Assembly: GCF_009193325.2 (NCBI RefSeq)
Contig: NZ_CP059856.1
Location: 1,674,001-1,738,000, forward strand
DNA from: Bacteroides zhangwenhongii
Lineage (GTDB): Bacteria; Bacteroidota; Bacteroidia; Bacteroidales; Bacteroidaceae
Reading direction: 5' to 3'
DNA length: 64,000 nucleotides
Shown: positions 27,077-36,792 of the stretch, piece by piece
How the letters are laid out: every line of letters starts with the position of its first letter
How positions within the stretch are numbered: position 1 is the stretch's first letter
Position numbers and translations under genes: made by a program
The notes under the pieces: model-generated
Told to the model about the DNA's origin: nothing
What the model saw: only the letters and a program-made list of their open reading frames with translations
Database searches by the model: none

Positions 27077-28235
27077 TTGTCAACTCACTCCATATCTTTA
27101 ATCGGTTATTATTGTCCATGCATTTGACCGTTTGCTTTGCATTTCCACTCATCTTTTGCAAATTAAATTTATCTTTTGCAAGTTGAAGAACTTGTTTCGC
27201 CATCTCTTTTGTATCAAATGGTGGTGTGAGCAAACCATTATATCCATTCTTTATATTAAGATCTGCATCTTTAAATGTATTCATTACTATCGGCACTACG
27301 CCTGCTGCCATAGCTTCAGTTATTACCATAGGAGTACCTTCATAATTAGATGTTAAAAGAAGAATCCTTGCACTGGAATAATAGGGAGCTGAATCTGTTT
27401 GACCAACAAATTCTATACGCTGTAATGCCCAATCCTGACTCTTCTTTTTCAAACGCGATTCATCGTCCCCCGAACCCACTATTACCATTCTCCAGTCTTT
27501 CAGTTCATTCTGTATTAATGACCATACAGTTAATACCCTGTCTACTCTTTTCGATGAATAATCCAGTCGTCCAACAAAAATTATTAAATTCTCCTTTTTA
27601 CAGAAGTCCGTTTCTAAAACATTTACCCTATTGGGATTTTGTACAGCAACTATTTTTTTAGACGGATTTATTCTCAAAAGCCTTTCCATTGAAACTTTCT
27701 GCTTCTCAGTAAGAACCGCTACAGTATCGGAATTTTCATACATATAGTGATATCTTTGACGCTTATTATGCAAAGCATTCCACTTGTTATATGGAGCTTT
27801 AATCCATTTAAGAACATTTATACAGACCTGCGCCAATGGCACTCCCTTTAATGGATAGTTTAGTGTATGATAAAAGTTTTTAATATCATCTACTACGCTA
27901 AAATGAAGATGACTTATTATTTTCACAGTAGCGGGAATATGTTCGTGCGAAAAGATATAAACAGCTTCAGTACTAGCGCCTTCGTTAAGAATCATATCTA
28001 TCTTATTCTCTTTAATATAGTTTATAACAAAAGCTATATTATCGGTTGTAGGTGCGTCATTTCCATCGGGTAAAAAAACACTTTTACGGCTTAATTTATC
28101 CTCAACAGGAATGGAAGCCATATAATTCACAGTGTGTCCTATAGATGACAGATAATCAGCAATCATACATGCAGCGCGCTCAGTTCCTCCACGTTGCGGA
28201 TTTAACTGCGGACCAAAATATATGAGGATATTCAT
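27066..28235 (-). CDS. Family 4 glycosyltransferase
   Basis: The 389-residue GT-B protein carries QLNPQRGGTERAACMIADYL near residue 10, the donor-domain opening LIIFVGRLDYSSKRVDRVL near 215, and the E-x7-E motif in SNYEGTPMVITEAMAAGVVP near 295. It has the same layout as its downstream neighbour. A 4-bp ATGA overlap links it to the upstream family 2 enzyme. Its sugar is unknown. Confidence 0.9.
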   Translation of the reverse strand: MNILIYFGPQLNPQRGGTERAACMIADYLSSIGHTVNYMASIPVEDKLSRKSVFLPDGNDAPTTDNIAFVINYIKENKIDMILNEGASTEAVYIFSHEHIPATVKIISHLHFSVVDDIKNFYHTLNYPLKGVPLAQVCINVLKWIKAPYNKWNALHNKRQRYHYMYENSDTVAVLTEKQKVSMERLLRINPSKKIVAVQNPNRVNVLETDFCKKENLIIFVGRLDYSSKRVDRVLTVWSLIQNELKDWRMVIVGSGDDESRLKKKSQDWALQRIEFVGQTDSAPYYSSARILLLTSNYEGTPMVITEAMAAGVVPIVMNTFKDADLNIKNGYNGLLTPPFDTKEMAKQVLQLAKDKFNLQKMSGNAKQTVKCMDNNNRLKIWSELTNDN

Positions 28236-29224
28236 TCGTTACGAGTAAATAAGTCTTGAAATCCAACTACCCATTTCGGTCCCATAACACACACTATAAA
28301 TGACTTCAATTTATCATTTATAGATAGATTTTTGTTGTGATACTTAAACCACATTCCAAAAGAAATCTGCTGAAAAAAATGTTGTTTAAAATAGATAGGC
28401 AAGTTATCAACATAATACTGCCTTATTATTGAAGTATAGCTCCATATTTGCCTCGTGTAACAATCCATTGCCATCGACCTTACAGATGCAAATGCCATGC
28501 AACACGACAAATATTTATTATAACTATTCAAAATAGAAAAAATCTTCGATATTTTTGGTACCGTTGTTGTAATGGATCCCTCCCTATATCGATAACCATA
28601 ATCTCCGATATTAGTTACTGTCATTTTACCAATTGCTGTAATCAACTGTGGTATTATGGCAATATCTTCACTAATTTCACCTTTTGGGAAACGTATATTC
28701 TCAAACACATGGCGACGGAAGACTTTGTCACAACAACTAACATGAATCCATTGTTTCAGATATCCTGTTAACAACTCTTCTTTACCAATATAGTCTCTAA
28801 ACGGATAGTTACGCTTATATTCCTCCCCAGACTTCCATTTGTAAACTAAATCAAATTGAACAGCATCTATCCTTTCATCACTCTCAAATGTCTCTATTAT
28901 TTTGCTATATATATCCGGGTTCAATAATACATCATCTGAATCAATAAAAGTTATATAGTCGCCATTACATCTGTCAAGTGCATAATTTCGTGCATCAGAC
29001 AAACCACCATTAGGCTTATCATAAATAGTCACACAAGCGTACTGCCGGGCAAAAGCTCTTATTACATCAAGTGAATTGTCAGTACTACCATCATTTACCG
29101 CTATTACTTCCAAGTTGGTATAATCTTGACTAACGATAGACCCTAAACACTCCTCTACAAACTCCTCCACATTATAAACAGGAACTATTACACTTAAAAG
29201 AGGTTTTACATTACAATTTTTCAT
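28232..29224 (-). CDS. Family 2 glycosyltransferase
   Basis: The ATG at 29224 is chosen because the sequence before it is unlike the family and lies inside the upstream gene; the two overlap by 14 bp. The product of about 330 residues opens with LLSVIVPVYNVEEFVEECLG, followed by VNDGSTDNS, GGLSDARNYAL and the metal-binding FIDSDD. This is a canonical GT-A family 2 domain, followed by a helical C-terminal part. It presumably adds one residue of the capsule repeat. Confidence 0.9.
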   Translation of the reverse strand: MKNCNVKPLLSVIVPVYNVEEFVEECLGSIVSQDYTNLEVIAVNDGSTDNSLDVIRAFARQYACVTIYDKPNGGLSDARNYALDRCNGDYITFIDSDDVLLNPDIYSKIIETFESDERIDAVQFDLVYKWKSGEEYKRNYPFRDYIGKEELLTGYLKQWIHVSCCDKVFRRHVFENIRFPKGEISEDIAIIPQLITAIGKMTVTNIGDYGYRYREGSITTTVPKISKIFSILNSYNKYLSCCMAFASVRSMAMDCYTRQIWSYTSIIRQYYVDNLPIYFKQHFFQQISFGMWFKYHNKNLSINDKLKSFIVCVMGPKWVVGFQDLFTRNE

Positions 29225-29777
29225 ATACTTTCTCCCCATTTTTTCTAATAATATATGCCGGAACTCCTGCAACTATTGTATTGGCAGGAACATCCTTTAC
29301 CACAACAGCGTTGGCTCCTATAACAACATTATCCTCAACTTTCACACCACCCAGTATTTTGGCACCACATGTTACTGTTACGTTATCACCCAAAACCGGT
29401 GCTAAAGCCCCCTTATATCCTATTGTCACTTGTTGATTGATGTGGCAATGTCTACCTATAGATTTTGCACAAATAATTGTCGCAAATCCATGTTGAATGA
29501 ACAAACCACCACCAATAGAAGGGGTGTATATGTAAAGTGTCGGCATTGGTGGAACCAGAAACTTTAATATATTAACCAGCCCATAAGCACGTCCCAATCT
29601 ATAGTAAAATACAGAACGAAATTCAGGCCTATCTACAAAAAGTTTGCACATACTCCCAACGTAATTACCACTAATACCAGTTACTTCCTTGTAATGATCA
29701 ATATCTTCTTCAATCAGTCTCTTCCGAGGACAGAGAAAATAAAAAATATAATGAAAAATGAATCTTAACTTTATCAT
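29211..29777 (-). CDS. Serine-acetyltransferase-like hexapeptide acyltransferase
   Basis: The 188-residue protein resembles CysE-type O-acetyltransferases. A helical N-terminal part is followed by a left-handed beta-helix with GGGLFIQHGFATIICAKSIG and hexapeptide turns, ending in GANAVVVKDVPANTIVAGVPA. Inside a capsule operon such proteins acetylate sugars and do not make cysteine precursors. It overlaps the upstream acyltransferase gene by 4 bp. Confidence 0.86.
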   Translation of the reverse strand: MIKLRFIFHYIFYFLCPRKRLIEEDIDHYKEVTGISGNYVGSMCKLFVDRPEFRSVFYYRLGRAYGLVNILKFLVPPMPTLYIYTPSIGGGLFIQHGFATIICAKSIGRHCHINQQVTIGYKGALAPVLGDNVTVTCGAKILGGVKVEDNVVIGANAVVVKDVPANTIVAGVPAYIIRKNGEKVYEKL

Positions 29778-30514
29778 AGGCCTGCTGCTTTTAAAAACTC
29801 ATCAAATGATGAGAATTGTGCTTTATGAGTTTTAACATAATGGTCATAAGCCTCTTTCATCTGCCGCCTTATTGGAATCTCCGGATATTTGTCAACCTCA
29901 TTTCCAGATACAAACAATGGAAATTCTTCAAAAAAATCAGAAAGAACCGGACGTCTTCCAAACCGTTCTTGAATACTACAGGCATAATCAAAAGCCTCTT
30001 CTACGCAAAGTTTCTTTCGTTTCTCAAAGTATTCATCAAGCGTACATATGACCTTACATGGACATCCTGCAGCGACAGAATTGGCTGGTATTTTTCCCAT
30101 TACCACACTGCCATATCCAATAATACAGTTATCCCCAATATAGCTTCCTCTAAGTACAGTCACATTTTGTCCGAACCACACATTATTACCAATCACTACT
30201 CTACCTGAATTAGGTACAAATTCTTTATATTTATTAAGAAAATTAAGAGTTGCATAATCATGAGTTAGAATAGTAAAATTCGTATGCAGGAAAGTACCAC
30301 CTCCGTGAATGGTTACTAATGAAGGTCGTGTAACATCTATCTTCAATGTTTCAGGACTAAAAAGAAATACATCATCATCAATCTGTACACCTTTTTCACG
30401 TAATGATCGAATCATTATCTTGGGATTTTGCTTAATGGATTCGATTGCTACTTGTTTTTGCAATAAACGCCTAAACACTATGGCATAGGTCTTTAATTTG
30501 TTAAATAGTCGCAT
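29774..30514 (-). CDS. Hexapeptide-repeat acyltransferase
   Basis: The 246-residue protein has a central left-handed beta-helix (VVIGNNVWFGQNVTVLRGSY, NCIIGYGSVVMGKIPANSVAAG). Flanking it are an N-terminal basic segment and a helical C-terminal extension of about 70 residues. It is likely an O- or N-acetyltransferase for a capsule sugar. It overlaps the next upstream gene (pyruvyl transferase) by 14 bp, supporting cotranscription. Confidence 0.84.
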   Translation of the reverse strand: MRLFNKLKTYAIVFRRLLQKQVAIESIKQNPKIMIRSLREKGVQIDDDVFLFSPETLKIDVTRPSLVTIHGGGTFLHTNFTILTHDYATLNFLNKYKEFVPNSGRVVIGNNVWFGQNVTVLRGSYIGDNCIIGYGSVVMGKIPANSVAAGCPCKVICTLDEYFEKRKKLCVEEAFDYACSIQERFGRRPVLSDFFEEFPLFVSGNEVDKYPEIPIRRQMKEAYDHYVKTHKAQFSSFDEFLKAAGL

Positions 30515-31664
30515 TATGAAGAGCTTTTTCTAAAAATTTCAATGATTCATTTCTGAATCTTTCTATCTTATCAGATATTTCAGAAGTATAAGAAAGATCT
30601 TTATTGTCGTCCACAGGCGCAGAATATATTTGTTTAAAACGCTCCGCCCCCAACAAATCCAACAAATCAGTTACACGTGAATCCCGCCCTATTCTATCAT
30701 CAACAACAGATATGAATGGAACTTTGAAATTCAATGAAAATATAGTCCCATGAAATGATGATGTTACCACAAAAGATGCATTGGCAAAATAACGTATAAA
30801 ATCAACAGGAGATGCTGTATTAACCACCGTTGCACCATTTTTCTTCATATATTGGTCTATTTTACCATTCAAAACTATTATTTTACCTCCATACCGATGA
30901 TGGCAATTTTTAATAATTTCAAAAATTTGTGGATATGGATTATAAGTATAATCAAGTACGTAAACAATAAAGTACTTACTACTGTCACTTACATTCAATT
31001 GCTTTAACCATTGTTCTTTTGTTAAAAGCATTGTAGGATCACATACCAATGAAATTGCTTTTCCTGTAATTTTGGAAAGCAAACCAATAGTAGTTTGCTC
31101 TCTCACTGAAATTGAGGAATATTTTCCAAGTTCTGTTCTATAATACTCAACAAATTGTTCTGGAATTTCGGCTACTGCCATACTAGCAGCAAAAGAGATA
31201 CGCGGATTTCCATTACGTGCAAACCCACACATAAACGTTGTATCATATCCTATATATGACGGATTCCATACTTGATCACTACCCGTGAGATAAACATCAT
31301 ATAGGGGCATTTGTTTGTCTATTTGATACCTATTCCTATAACTATCTTTTGAAATTTTGAGATGATCACTTATAAATTGTAAAAACTTTCCACGACGTAT
31401 ATCTTCATCTGATGGTTTGGAAGCACACAGTCGCCTTTTTATGGCATCAATAATACGTGACTTTAAAGGTAATATAATAGGCTGCTCATCACTCTTCTCC
31501 AAATACATAAAATGTTCAGAATTGGGAAACTTGTAATCTATAATCTCTGAACTATATCCCAAATTACTCACTGTTTGCTGAAGAGCATACGTTTGTAGGA
31601 CCGAGCCAAAATTAAGCACTCGATGCATTGTTATTATACCAACAGTTATATTTCGTTTATTCAT
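30501..31664 (-). CDS. Polysaccharide pyruvyl transferase family protein
   Basis: The 387-residue protein fits the polysaccharide pyruvyl transferase family: VGIITMHRVLNFGSVLQTYAL at the start, VYLTGSDQVWNPSYI near residue 120, and a C-terminal SSFHGTIFSLNFKVPFISV near 300. These enzymes place pyruvate ketals from PEP on surface sugars. In Bacteroidetes loci they are often encoded next to an FrhB-like iron-sulfur protein, as here with a 4-bp overlap. Whether this member makes a ketal is not proven by sequence. Confidence 0.87.
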   Translation of the reverse strand: MNKRNITVGIITMHRVLNFGSVLQTYALQQTVSNLGYSSEIIDYKFPNSEHFMYLEKSDEQPIILPLKSRIIDAIKRRLCASKPSDEDIRRGKFLQFISDHLKISKDSYRNRYQIDKQMPLYDVYLTGSDQVWNPSYIGYDTTFMCGFARNGNPRISFAASMAVAEIPEQFVEYYRTELGKYSSISVREQTTIGLLSKITGKAISLVCDPTMLLTKEQWLKQLNVSDSSKYFIVYVLDYTYNPYPQIFEIIKNCHHRYGGKIIVLNGKIDQYMKKNGATVVNTASPVDFIRYFANASFVVTSSFHGTIFSLNFKVPFISVVDDRIGRDSRVTDLLDLLGAERFKQIYSAPVDDNKDLSYTSEISDKIERFRNESLKFLEKALHNATI

Positions 31665-32824
31665 TTTTTTAAAAGAGTTCTAATATAAAAAACAGGAATG
31701 AGCAATTGAGGGACCAATCGATTAATCATATCAATACATTTTATACTTAATGGGGTACGAAGCAAAAACAAATCAATATAATAAAGGTAGGTCTTTTTAG
31801 GTGATTTCTTCATTTGTCCTTCTGTTACCACCTCATATGGTTCTTTAACTAATTCAATAGAAGTCATTTCATTAAGGATTCGATCTCCCTTTGGAGTTAA
31901 AGCCAGAATTCCATTAACACCTGTATTATTTTTCTCATATTTTGTTCCCCACAAGTCACCTATACGAATATCAGATGCTGAGGATGCCATTTTATATTTA
32001 CAATGAGAATAACAAGCCTTCCCCAAACAATTATTAAGTAAAAACATCTTGTAAAACAGATCCCCTTTACTAAGATTAGACTCATATTGAATTGGAATAT
32101 TACCGCCTGTTGCTTCTATATTCTCGGCCATTATTACCCACGAATCGTGCCAACCATATTTTTTACTTCTCCAAGAGACATTACTTGGTTTTCCAATTTG
32201 TCTTTGAATGCCTTTAAGATACTTACGCCACATTAAATTTGATGGCACTCCATGACAGAAAAAATCCATAAGAATGAAGTTATCCTCAATTCTTAAACGA
32301 CGAATATATCTACGGATAGAATCTATTTGACAAGGAGTTCCTGTTACAAAATATTTTGATTTACGATCTAAATAACGGAATCCCTCAATTGTAAAGCTCT
32401 GAAGATACTTAGAGCATTTACTCTCTTGCAATTCTATAACTGTATTTGCAATATAATGTTCTACTATACCTTTTTTAGCATTGTATCTAGCACAGCAGGC
32501 TTTATACCCATTTTCCACCAAATGCTTGGCTAGTTCATAACCTATACCACCCGATGAACATGTGTGTGTTACCTCGGGATTCCGACTCCAACCAGCATAC
32601 GATTTAACCTTAAACTCATTTGTCTTAATAACATCATTGGAATTATAAGCACATACGTCAAGGCACAATCCACATGATGTACATTTATCTATTTCTATTA
32701 TGTACGGAGTATAGAATCCATTTCTATTCAAGCGAATATCTATTATGTTCTGTGGACATACTTTGGAACAAACGCCACATCCATAACAAGAATGCATCTC
32801 TGATATATTATTCTTTTTATTCAT
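31661..32824 (-). CDS. Coenzyme F420 hydrogenase/dehydrogenase beta-subunit-like iron-sulfur protein
   Basis: The 387-residue protein starts with two ferredoxin-type clusters, CYGCGVCSKVCPQ near residue 14 and CTSCGLCLDVC near 48. An FrhB-type C-terminal domain follows, with SSGGIGYELAKHL, TGTPCQIDSIRRY and FFCHGVPSNLMW. True F420 chemistry is not expected in Bacteroides. Family members in polysaccharide loci are annotated by homology only, and their redox role in glycan synthesis is unclear. It is flanked by wzx and the pyruvyl transferase gene with 4-bp overlaps on both sides. Confidence 0.86.
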   Translation of the reverse strand: MNKKNNISEMHSCYGCGVCSKVCPQNIIDIRLNRNGFYTPYIIEIDKCTSCGLCLDVCAYNSNDVIKTNEFKVKSYAGWSRNPEVTHTCSSGGIGYELAKHLVENGYKACCARYNAKKGIVEHYIANTVIELQESKCSKYLQSFTIEGFRYLDRKSKYFVTGTPCQIDSIRRYIRRLRIEDNFILMDFFCHGVPSNLMWRKYLKGIQRQIGKPSNVSWRSKKYGWHDSWVIMAENIEATGGNIPIQYESNLSKGDLFYKMFLLNNCLGKACYSHCKYKMASSASDIRIGDLWGTKYEKNNTGVNGILALTPKGDRILNEMTSIELVKEPYEVVTEGQMKKSPKKTYLYYIDLFLLRTPLSIKCIDMINRLVPQLLIPVFYIRTLLKK

Positions 32825-34359
32825 GCGTTATGAAATTTATTTATGAACTTCATAATGTATCCTTTAACCCAAATGCGTTCTCCATCATTTAATCCAAATA
32901 TATATATTGAAAGAATGACACTAAAAACAGCTCCCGGAACCAACACAAAGAATCTCAATAATGAAGGAGTCCAAAAATGGGCTATTATCAATGGAACTAT
33001 CCATGAAAATATTGAAACTTTTAAACATGGGATCAGCACTTCAGTTATAAATGTTCTCCATTGATAAGTTGTCAAAGCCGAAAGTGCCTTAAATCTAAAT
33101 ACTATAGTACCAAAATACGTTATTATAAATATTGGATAAGAAACCCATACAGGAAAACCTAATTTATAACATCCCCATGTCAAAGGAAACACTAAAGAGG
33201 TGAAGATTGTTACATCTATGGCATAACGTTTTATATTTCCTGTTGCCTGTATAAGTTTCAATAAAGTATTACTTGATTGCAACGCAAGTGACTCGAACAT
33301 TGAAAGTTGTACAAACAACACTACCATTGGAGGTACTTCAACTAACCATAAATGCAACAAAGTATCGGTCTCTATACAAACAGGCACTAAAAAAATGAAC
33401 ATGAGATACCATGTATATTTAGCTCCCTTATTTACTATTGAATAGCAATAATCATAGTTACCCGCTGCATAAGATTTTGTTATTTGGGGACTAAATGCTG
33501 TTGTAAAATTAGACACAAAACCTTGTATGGCTCCATTCACTGTTGTAGCAATACCTCTTGTCGCATTAAATGCCACACCAAAAAATATGTTAATAAGCAT
33601 ATTAACTCCTTGAGTATTTAGCATCCAAGTTGTATTACTGAGAAGATTCCAACCTGAATAACCCGCCATTTCCTTAAACAGTTTTCCATCTATTCTCCAT
33701 TGATATTTCACCTCAGCAAACTTTCTGAAACAAAATACAGCATATATAATATTAATGAGTATAGATGCACTAGCCCAAAGAATTGAAAATAAAATAAGTC
33801 TGTCTCCCTCATAACTACGTATCAGAAAACATACCCCCAGCTTTATCACTACTTCCAAAATACTCATATAAGCATAAATATCCATATGCTCATGGGCTAT
33901 AATCAAAGAATTGAAAGGTACAGATACTAATACAACGAATGTAGAAACAATGGAACACTGTAATACACAATTTGCAGCATACATACGCCCCTCAGGAATA
34001 TCTGCTGCTGTATTAAGAAACCACACACCTACTATTTCAAGAATAATAACAGCTAAAATACCCATTACAATCTGTATGTTCGTGACAGTAGCAAAAACAT
34101 TTTTCATCTTTTCCAAAACACCTTCACCAAGAGAATAAGTGAGATAACGACTAGATGAAGCAGCCATGGTACCTGTTATTAATGCAGAAAAACTTACAAT
34201 ACCTCCAACAACACTATTAATGCCATAATTATCAACCCCCAGCGCATTGAGCATTACCCGACTAGTGTACAACCCTACAACCATCGTTATGAATGTACGG
34301 ATGTATAGCAACATCGTATTTTTAGCTATTCGTTTATTATTCGTTGTAATATCTGACAT
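32821..34359 (-). CDS. wzx: Repeat-unit flippase, Wzx family
   Basis: The 512-residue polytopic protein has about fourteen hydrophobic segments and the polysaccharide transporter/MATE-like layout. It begins KRIAKNTMLLYIRTFITMVV and then has SRVMLNALGVDNYGINSVVG, a typical opening of Bacteroides Wzx proteins. It should flip undecaprenyl-linked repeat units to the periplasm for polymerisation by Wzy. It is the only flippase in the operon. Confidence 0.92.
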   Translation of the reverse strand: MSDITTNNKRIAKNTMLLYIRTFITMVVGLYTSRVMLNALGVDNYGINSVVGGIVSFSALITGTMAASSSRYLTYSLGEGVLEKMKNVFATVTNIQIVMGILAVIILEIVGVWFLNTAADIPEGRMYAANCVLQCSIVSTFVVLVSVPFNSLIIAHEHMDIYAYMSILEVVIKLGVCFLIRSYEGDRLILFSILWASASILINIIYAVFCFRKFAEVKYQWRIDGKLFKEMAGYSGWNLLSNTTWMLNTQGVNMLINIFFGVAFNATRGIATTVNGAIQGFVSNFTTAFSPQITKSYAAGNYDYCYSIVNKGAKYTWYLMFIFLVPVCIETDTLLHLWLVEVPPMVVLFVQLSMFESLALQSSNTLLKLIQATGNIKRYAIDVTIFTSLVFPLTWGCYKLGFPVWVSYPIFIITYFGTIVFRFKALSALTTYQWRTFITEVLIPCLKVSIFSWIVPLIIAHFWTPSLLRFFVLVPGAVFSVILSIYIFGLNDGERIWVKGYIMKFINKFHNA

Positions 34360-34396
34360 TAAGAAAAATAAAGCATATTAGAATGTAACAAACAGT

Positions 34397-35581
34397 TTAC
34401 TTTTTTCTCCACACCATTTTGTTTACCACCCCCGTATAACTCTGAATAATCTTCACCACTTTATTGGCAACATCTTCAACATATACAGGCACAGGAATCC
34501 CGTTATCCCCCTCTGCATTCATGGCAATAGCAGTGTCAACAGCTTGAAGAAGCGACTTCTCATCAATACCCGCAAGGATAAATCCTGCCTTGTCCAACGA
34601 TTCGGGACGCTCGGTACTGGTACGGATACAGACTGCCGGGAAAGGATGTCCCACACTGGTAAAGAAGCTGCTTTCCTCAGGCAGAGTGCCTGAATCACTG
34701 ATTACAGCGGCTGCATTCATTTGCAGACAATTGTAATCATGGAAACCGAGAGGTTCGTGACGAATTACACGCTTATCCAATTGGAAACCACTCTTCTCTA
34801 TTCGGTTACGTGAGCGAGGATGACAACTGTAAAGAATAGGCATATCGTACCTCTCAGCTATGGCATTGATAGCATTAAACAGGGAAAGGAAATTCTCTTC
34901 TGTGTCAATATTCTCCTCGCGATGAGCACTAAGTAGGATATACTTTCCCTTCTCCAAACCAAGACGACGGTGAATGTCGCTAGCCTCTATATCGGCAAGA
35001 TTGGCATGCAATACCTCAGCCATGGGACTACCGGTCACATAAGTACGTTCTTTAGGGAGACCGCATTCGTGAAGGTATCTCCTTGCGTGCTCGCTATATG
35101 CCAGATTTACGTCACTGATAATATCAACAATGCGCCGGTTGGTCTCCTCAGGCAGGCACTCATCTTTACAACGGTTTCCTGCCTCCATATGGAAAATAGG
35201 GATGTGCAAACGCTTTGCCGCAATGGCACTCAGGCAAGAGTTGGTATCACCTAATATGAGCAATGCATCAGGCTTGATTGCATTCATTAATTTATAGGAG
35301 CAGTTGATGATATTGCCGACCGTTGAGCCGAGGTCATCACCCACAGCATCCATATAAACCTCCGGATCGGCTAATTTCAAATCCTTGAAAAATACCCCGT
35401 TGAGATTGTAATCATAGTTCTGACCGGTATGCGCCAATACTGTATCAAAATACTTGCGACACTTGGTAATAACTGCCGCAAGACGAATAATCTCAGGCCT
35501 TGTACCTACTATGATAAGAAGTTTCAGTTTGCCGTTATCTGCAAACTTTACGTCGCTATAATCTGTCTTAATATCTGCCAT
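34397..35581 (-). CDS. fnlC: UDP-N-acetylglucosamine 2-epimerase family, UDP-L-FucNAc synthesis
   Basis: The ATG at 35581 is chosen because it lies 8 bp after the upstream stop codon; a longer reading would run into that gene. The product of about 394 residues has the WecB-type fold with LLIIVGTRPEIIRLAAVI near residue 20, IPIFHMEAGNRCKDE near 125 and SDSGTLPEESSFF near 295. With fnlA and fnlB immediately upstream, it fits FnlC/CapG/WbjD, the last C2-epimerisation step that yields UDP-L-FucNAc. The generic UDP-ManNAc-forming epimerase is the alternative, but context disfavours it. Confidence 0.9.
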   Translation of the reverse strand: MADIKTDYSDVKFADNGKLKLLIIVGTRPEIIRLAAVITKCRKYFDTVLAHTGQNYDYNLNGVFFKDLKLADPEVYMDAVGDDLGSTVGNIINCSYKLMNAIKPDALLILGDTNSCLSAIAAKRLHIPIFHMEAGNRCKDECLPEETNRRIVDIISDVNLAYSEHARRYLHECGLPKERTYVTGSPMAEVLHANLADIEASDIHRRLGLEKGKYILLSAHREENIDTEENFLSLFNAINAIAERYDMPILYSCHPRSRNRIEKSGFQLDKRVIRHEPLGFHDYNCLQMNAAAVISDSGTLPEESSFFTSVGHPFPAVCIRTSTERPESLDKAGFILAGIDEKSLLQAVDTAIAMNAEGDNGIPVPVYVEDVANKVVKIIQSYTGVVNKMVWRKK

Positions 35582-35589
35582 AATTGTAT

Positions 35590-36792
35590 TTATTCTACGG
35601 GTAAGAAATAAGTGTCCGGACAATTGGGATCAAATGCCTCATTCGCCCACATGAGGGTTACCAAATCGCAAGTATCAGAGAGGTTTATGATATTGTGAGT
35701 ATAGCCGGGCAACATGTGTACAGCCTCTATCTTATCACCGCTAACCTCAAAATTCAGTACTTCATCCGTATCTATCCTACGTTGCTGAATGAGAGCCTTA
35801 CCCGACACAACAATAAAGAACTCCCATTTCGTATGATGCCAATGCTGCCCCTTGGTAACACCTGGCTTACTTATATTCACACTAAACTGACCGCAATTTA
35901 CCGTCTTCAGCAGTTCTGTGAAACTGCCGCGCTCATCTACGTTCATCTTCAACGGAAAGACAGCCTTCTCTTTGGGCAAATAGCTAAGAAAAGTACTGTA
36001 AAGCTTCTTGGCGAATGAATTTTCCGGTATCTCGAGCATTAGCAATGTCTGGGGCTGTGCTTTAAAAGATTCAAGCAACGAAACTATTTCACCCAAAGTT
36101 GCTTTATGGGTAACAGGTACGGCGCAATAACGGCCATTGGCGGTAAGAACAGTCTTCACACCGTCAAATTCACAGTGATGTTCATTACCCTGCAAGGCAC
36201 TTATCATTTCTTTTACAAGATCATCGATATAAAGAAGTTCAAGTTCCACACAGGAATCATTCACCTGTATGTCAAGGTCGTTGGCAATGTTGTTACAGAA
36301 TGTGGCAACCGCGCTGTTATAATTTGGACGACACCATTTGCCGAAAAGATTCGGAAAACGATATACCAATACTTTAGCACCTGTTTCTCTACCGTACTCA
36401 AAGAACAGCTCCTCACCCGCTAACTTGCTCTTGCCGTAATCGCTCGTACCATAACGGCCGATCAGGGTTGCCTGAATACTACTTGACAGCATCACGGGGC
36501 AAGTGTTCTTATGAGCTTTCAAACAGTCGAGCAATATTGATGCAAAGCCGAAGTTGCCGCTCATAAACTCGCTATTCTCTTTGGGACGGTTTACACCTGC
36601 CAAGTTGAAGACGAAGTCACAGTCAGAACAGTAAACATCCAATTCCTCCGGATTACTGTCTATATCATATTCATAAACAGCATCAATAACAAGGCCGCCA
36701 TAACAGCGGGCCTTTCCTTCCTTTATATTGTTGAGCTCGGCACAAAGATTTTTTCCTACGAAACCTTTGGCGCCTGTTACAAGTATCTTCAT
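35590..36792 (-). CDS. fnlB: Bifunctional reductase/cupin enzyme of UDP-L-FucNAc synthesis (CapF type)
   Basis: The 400-residue protein has the CapF architecture. An N-terminal SDR domain (ILVTGAKGFVGKNLCAEL at the start, SDYGKSKLAGEELFF near 135) is followed by a C-terminal cupin. The cupin has the zinc ligand pattern GQHWHHTKWEFFIVVSG near residue 335. CapF/FnlB carries out the middle epimerisation and reduction of 4-keto-6-deoxy intermediates to UDP-L-6-deoxy-talosamine derivatives. It shares one base with the fnlA stop codon. Confidence 0.92.
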   Translation of the reverse strand: MKILVTGAKGFVGKNLCAELNNIKEGKARCYGGLVIDAVYEYDIDSNPEELDVYCSDCDFVFNLAGVNRPKENSEFMSGNFGFASILLDCLKAHKNTCPVMLSSSIQATLIGRYGTSDYGKSKLAGEELFFEYGRETGAKVLVYRFPNLFGKWCRPNYNSAVATFCNNIANDLDIQVNDSCVELELLYIDDLVKEMISALQGNEHHCEFDGVKTVLTANGRYCAVPVTHKATLGEIVSLLESFKAQPQTLLMLEIPENSFAKKLYSTFLSYLPKEKAVFPLKMNVDERGSFTELLKTVNCGQFSVNISKPGVTKGQHWHHTKWEFFIVVSGKALIQQRRIDTDEVLNFEVSGDKIEAVHMLPGYTHNIINLSDTCDLVTLMWANEAFDPNCPDTYFLPVE

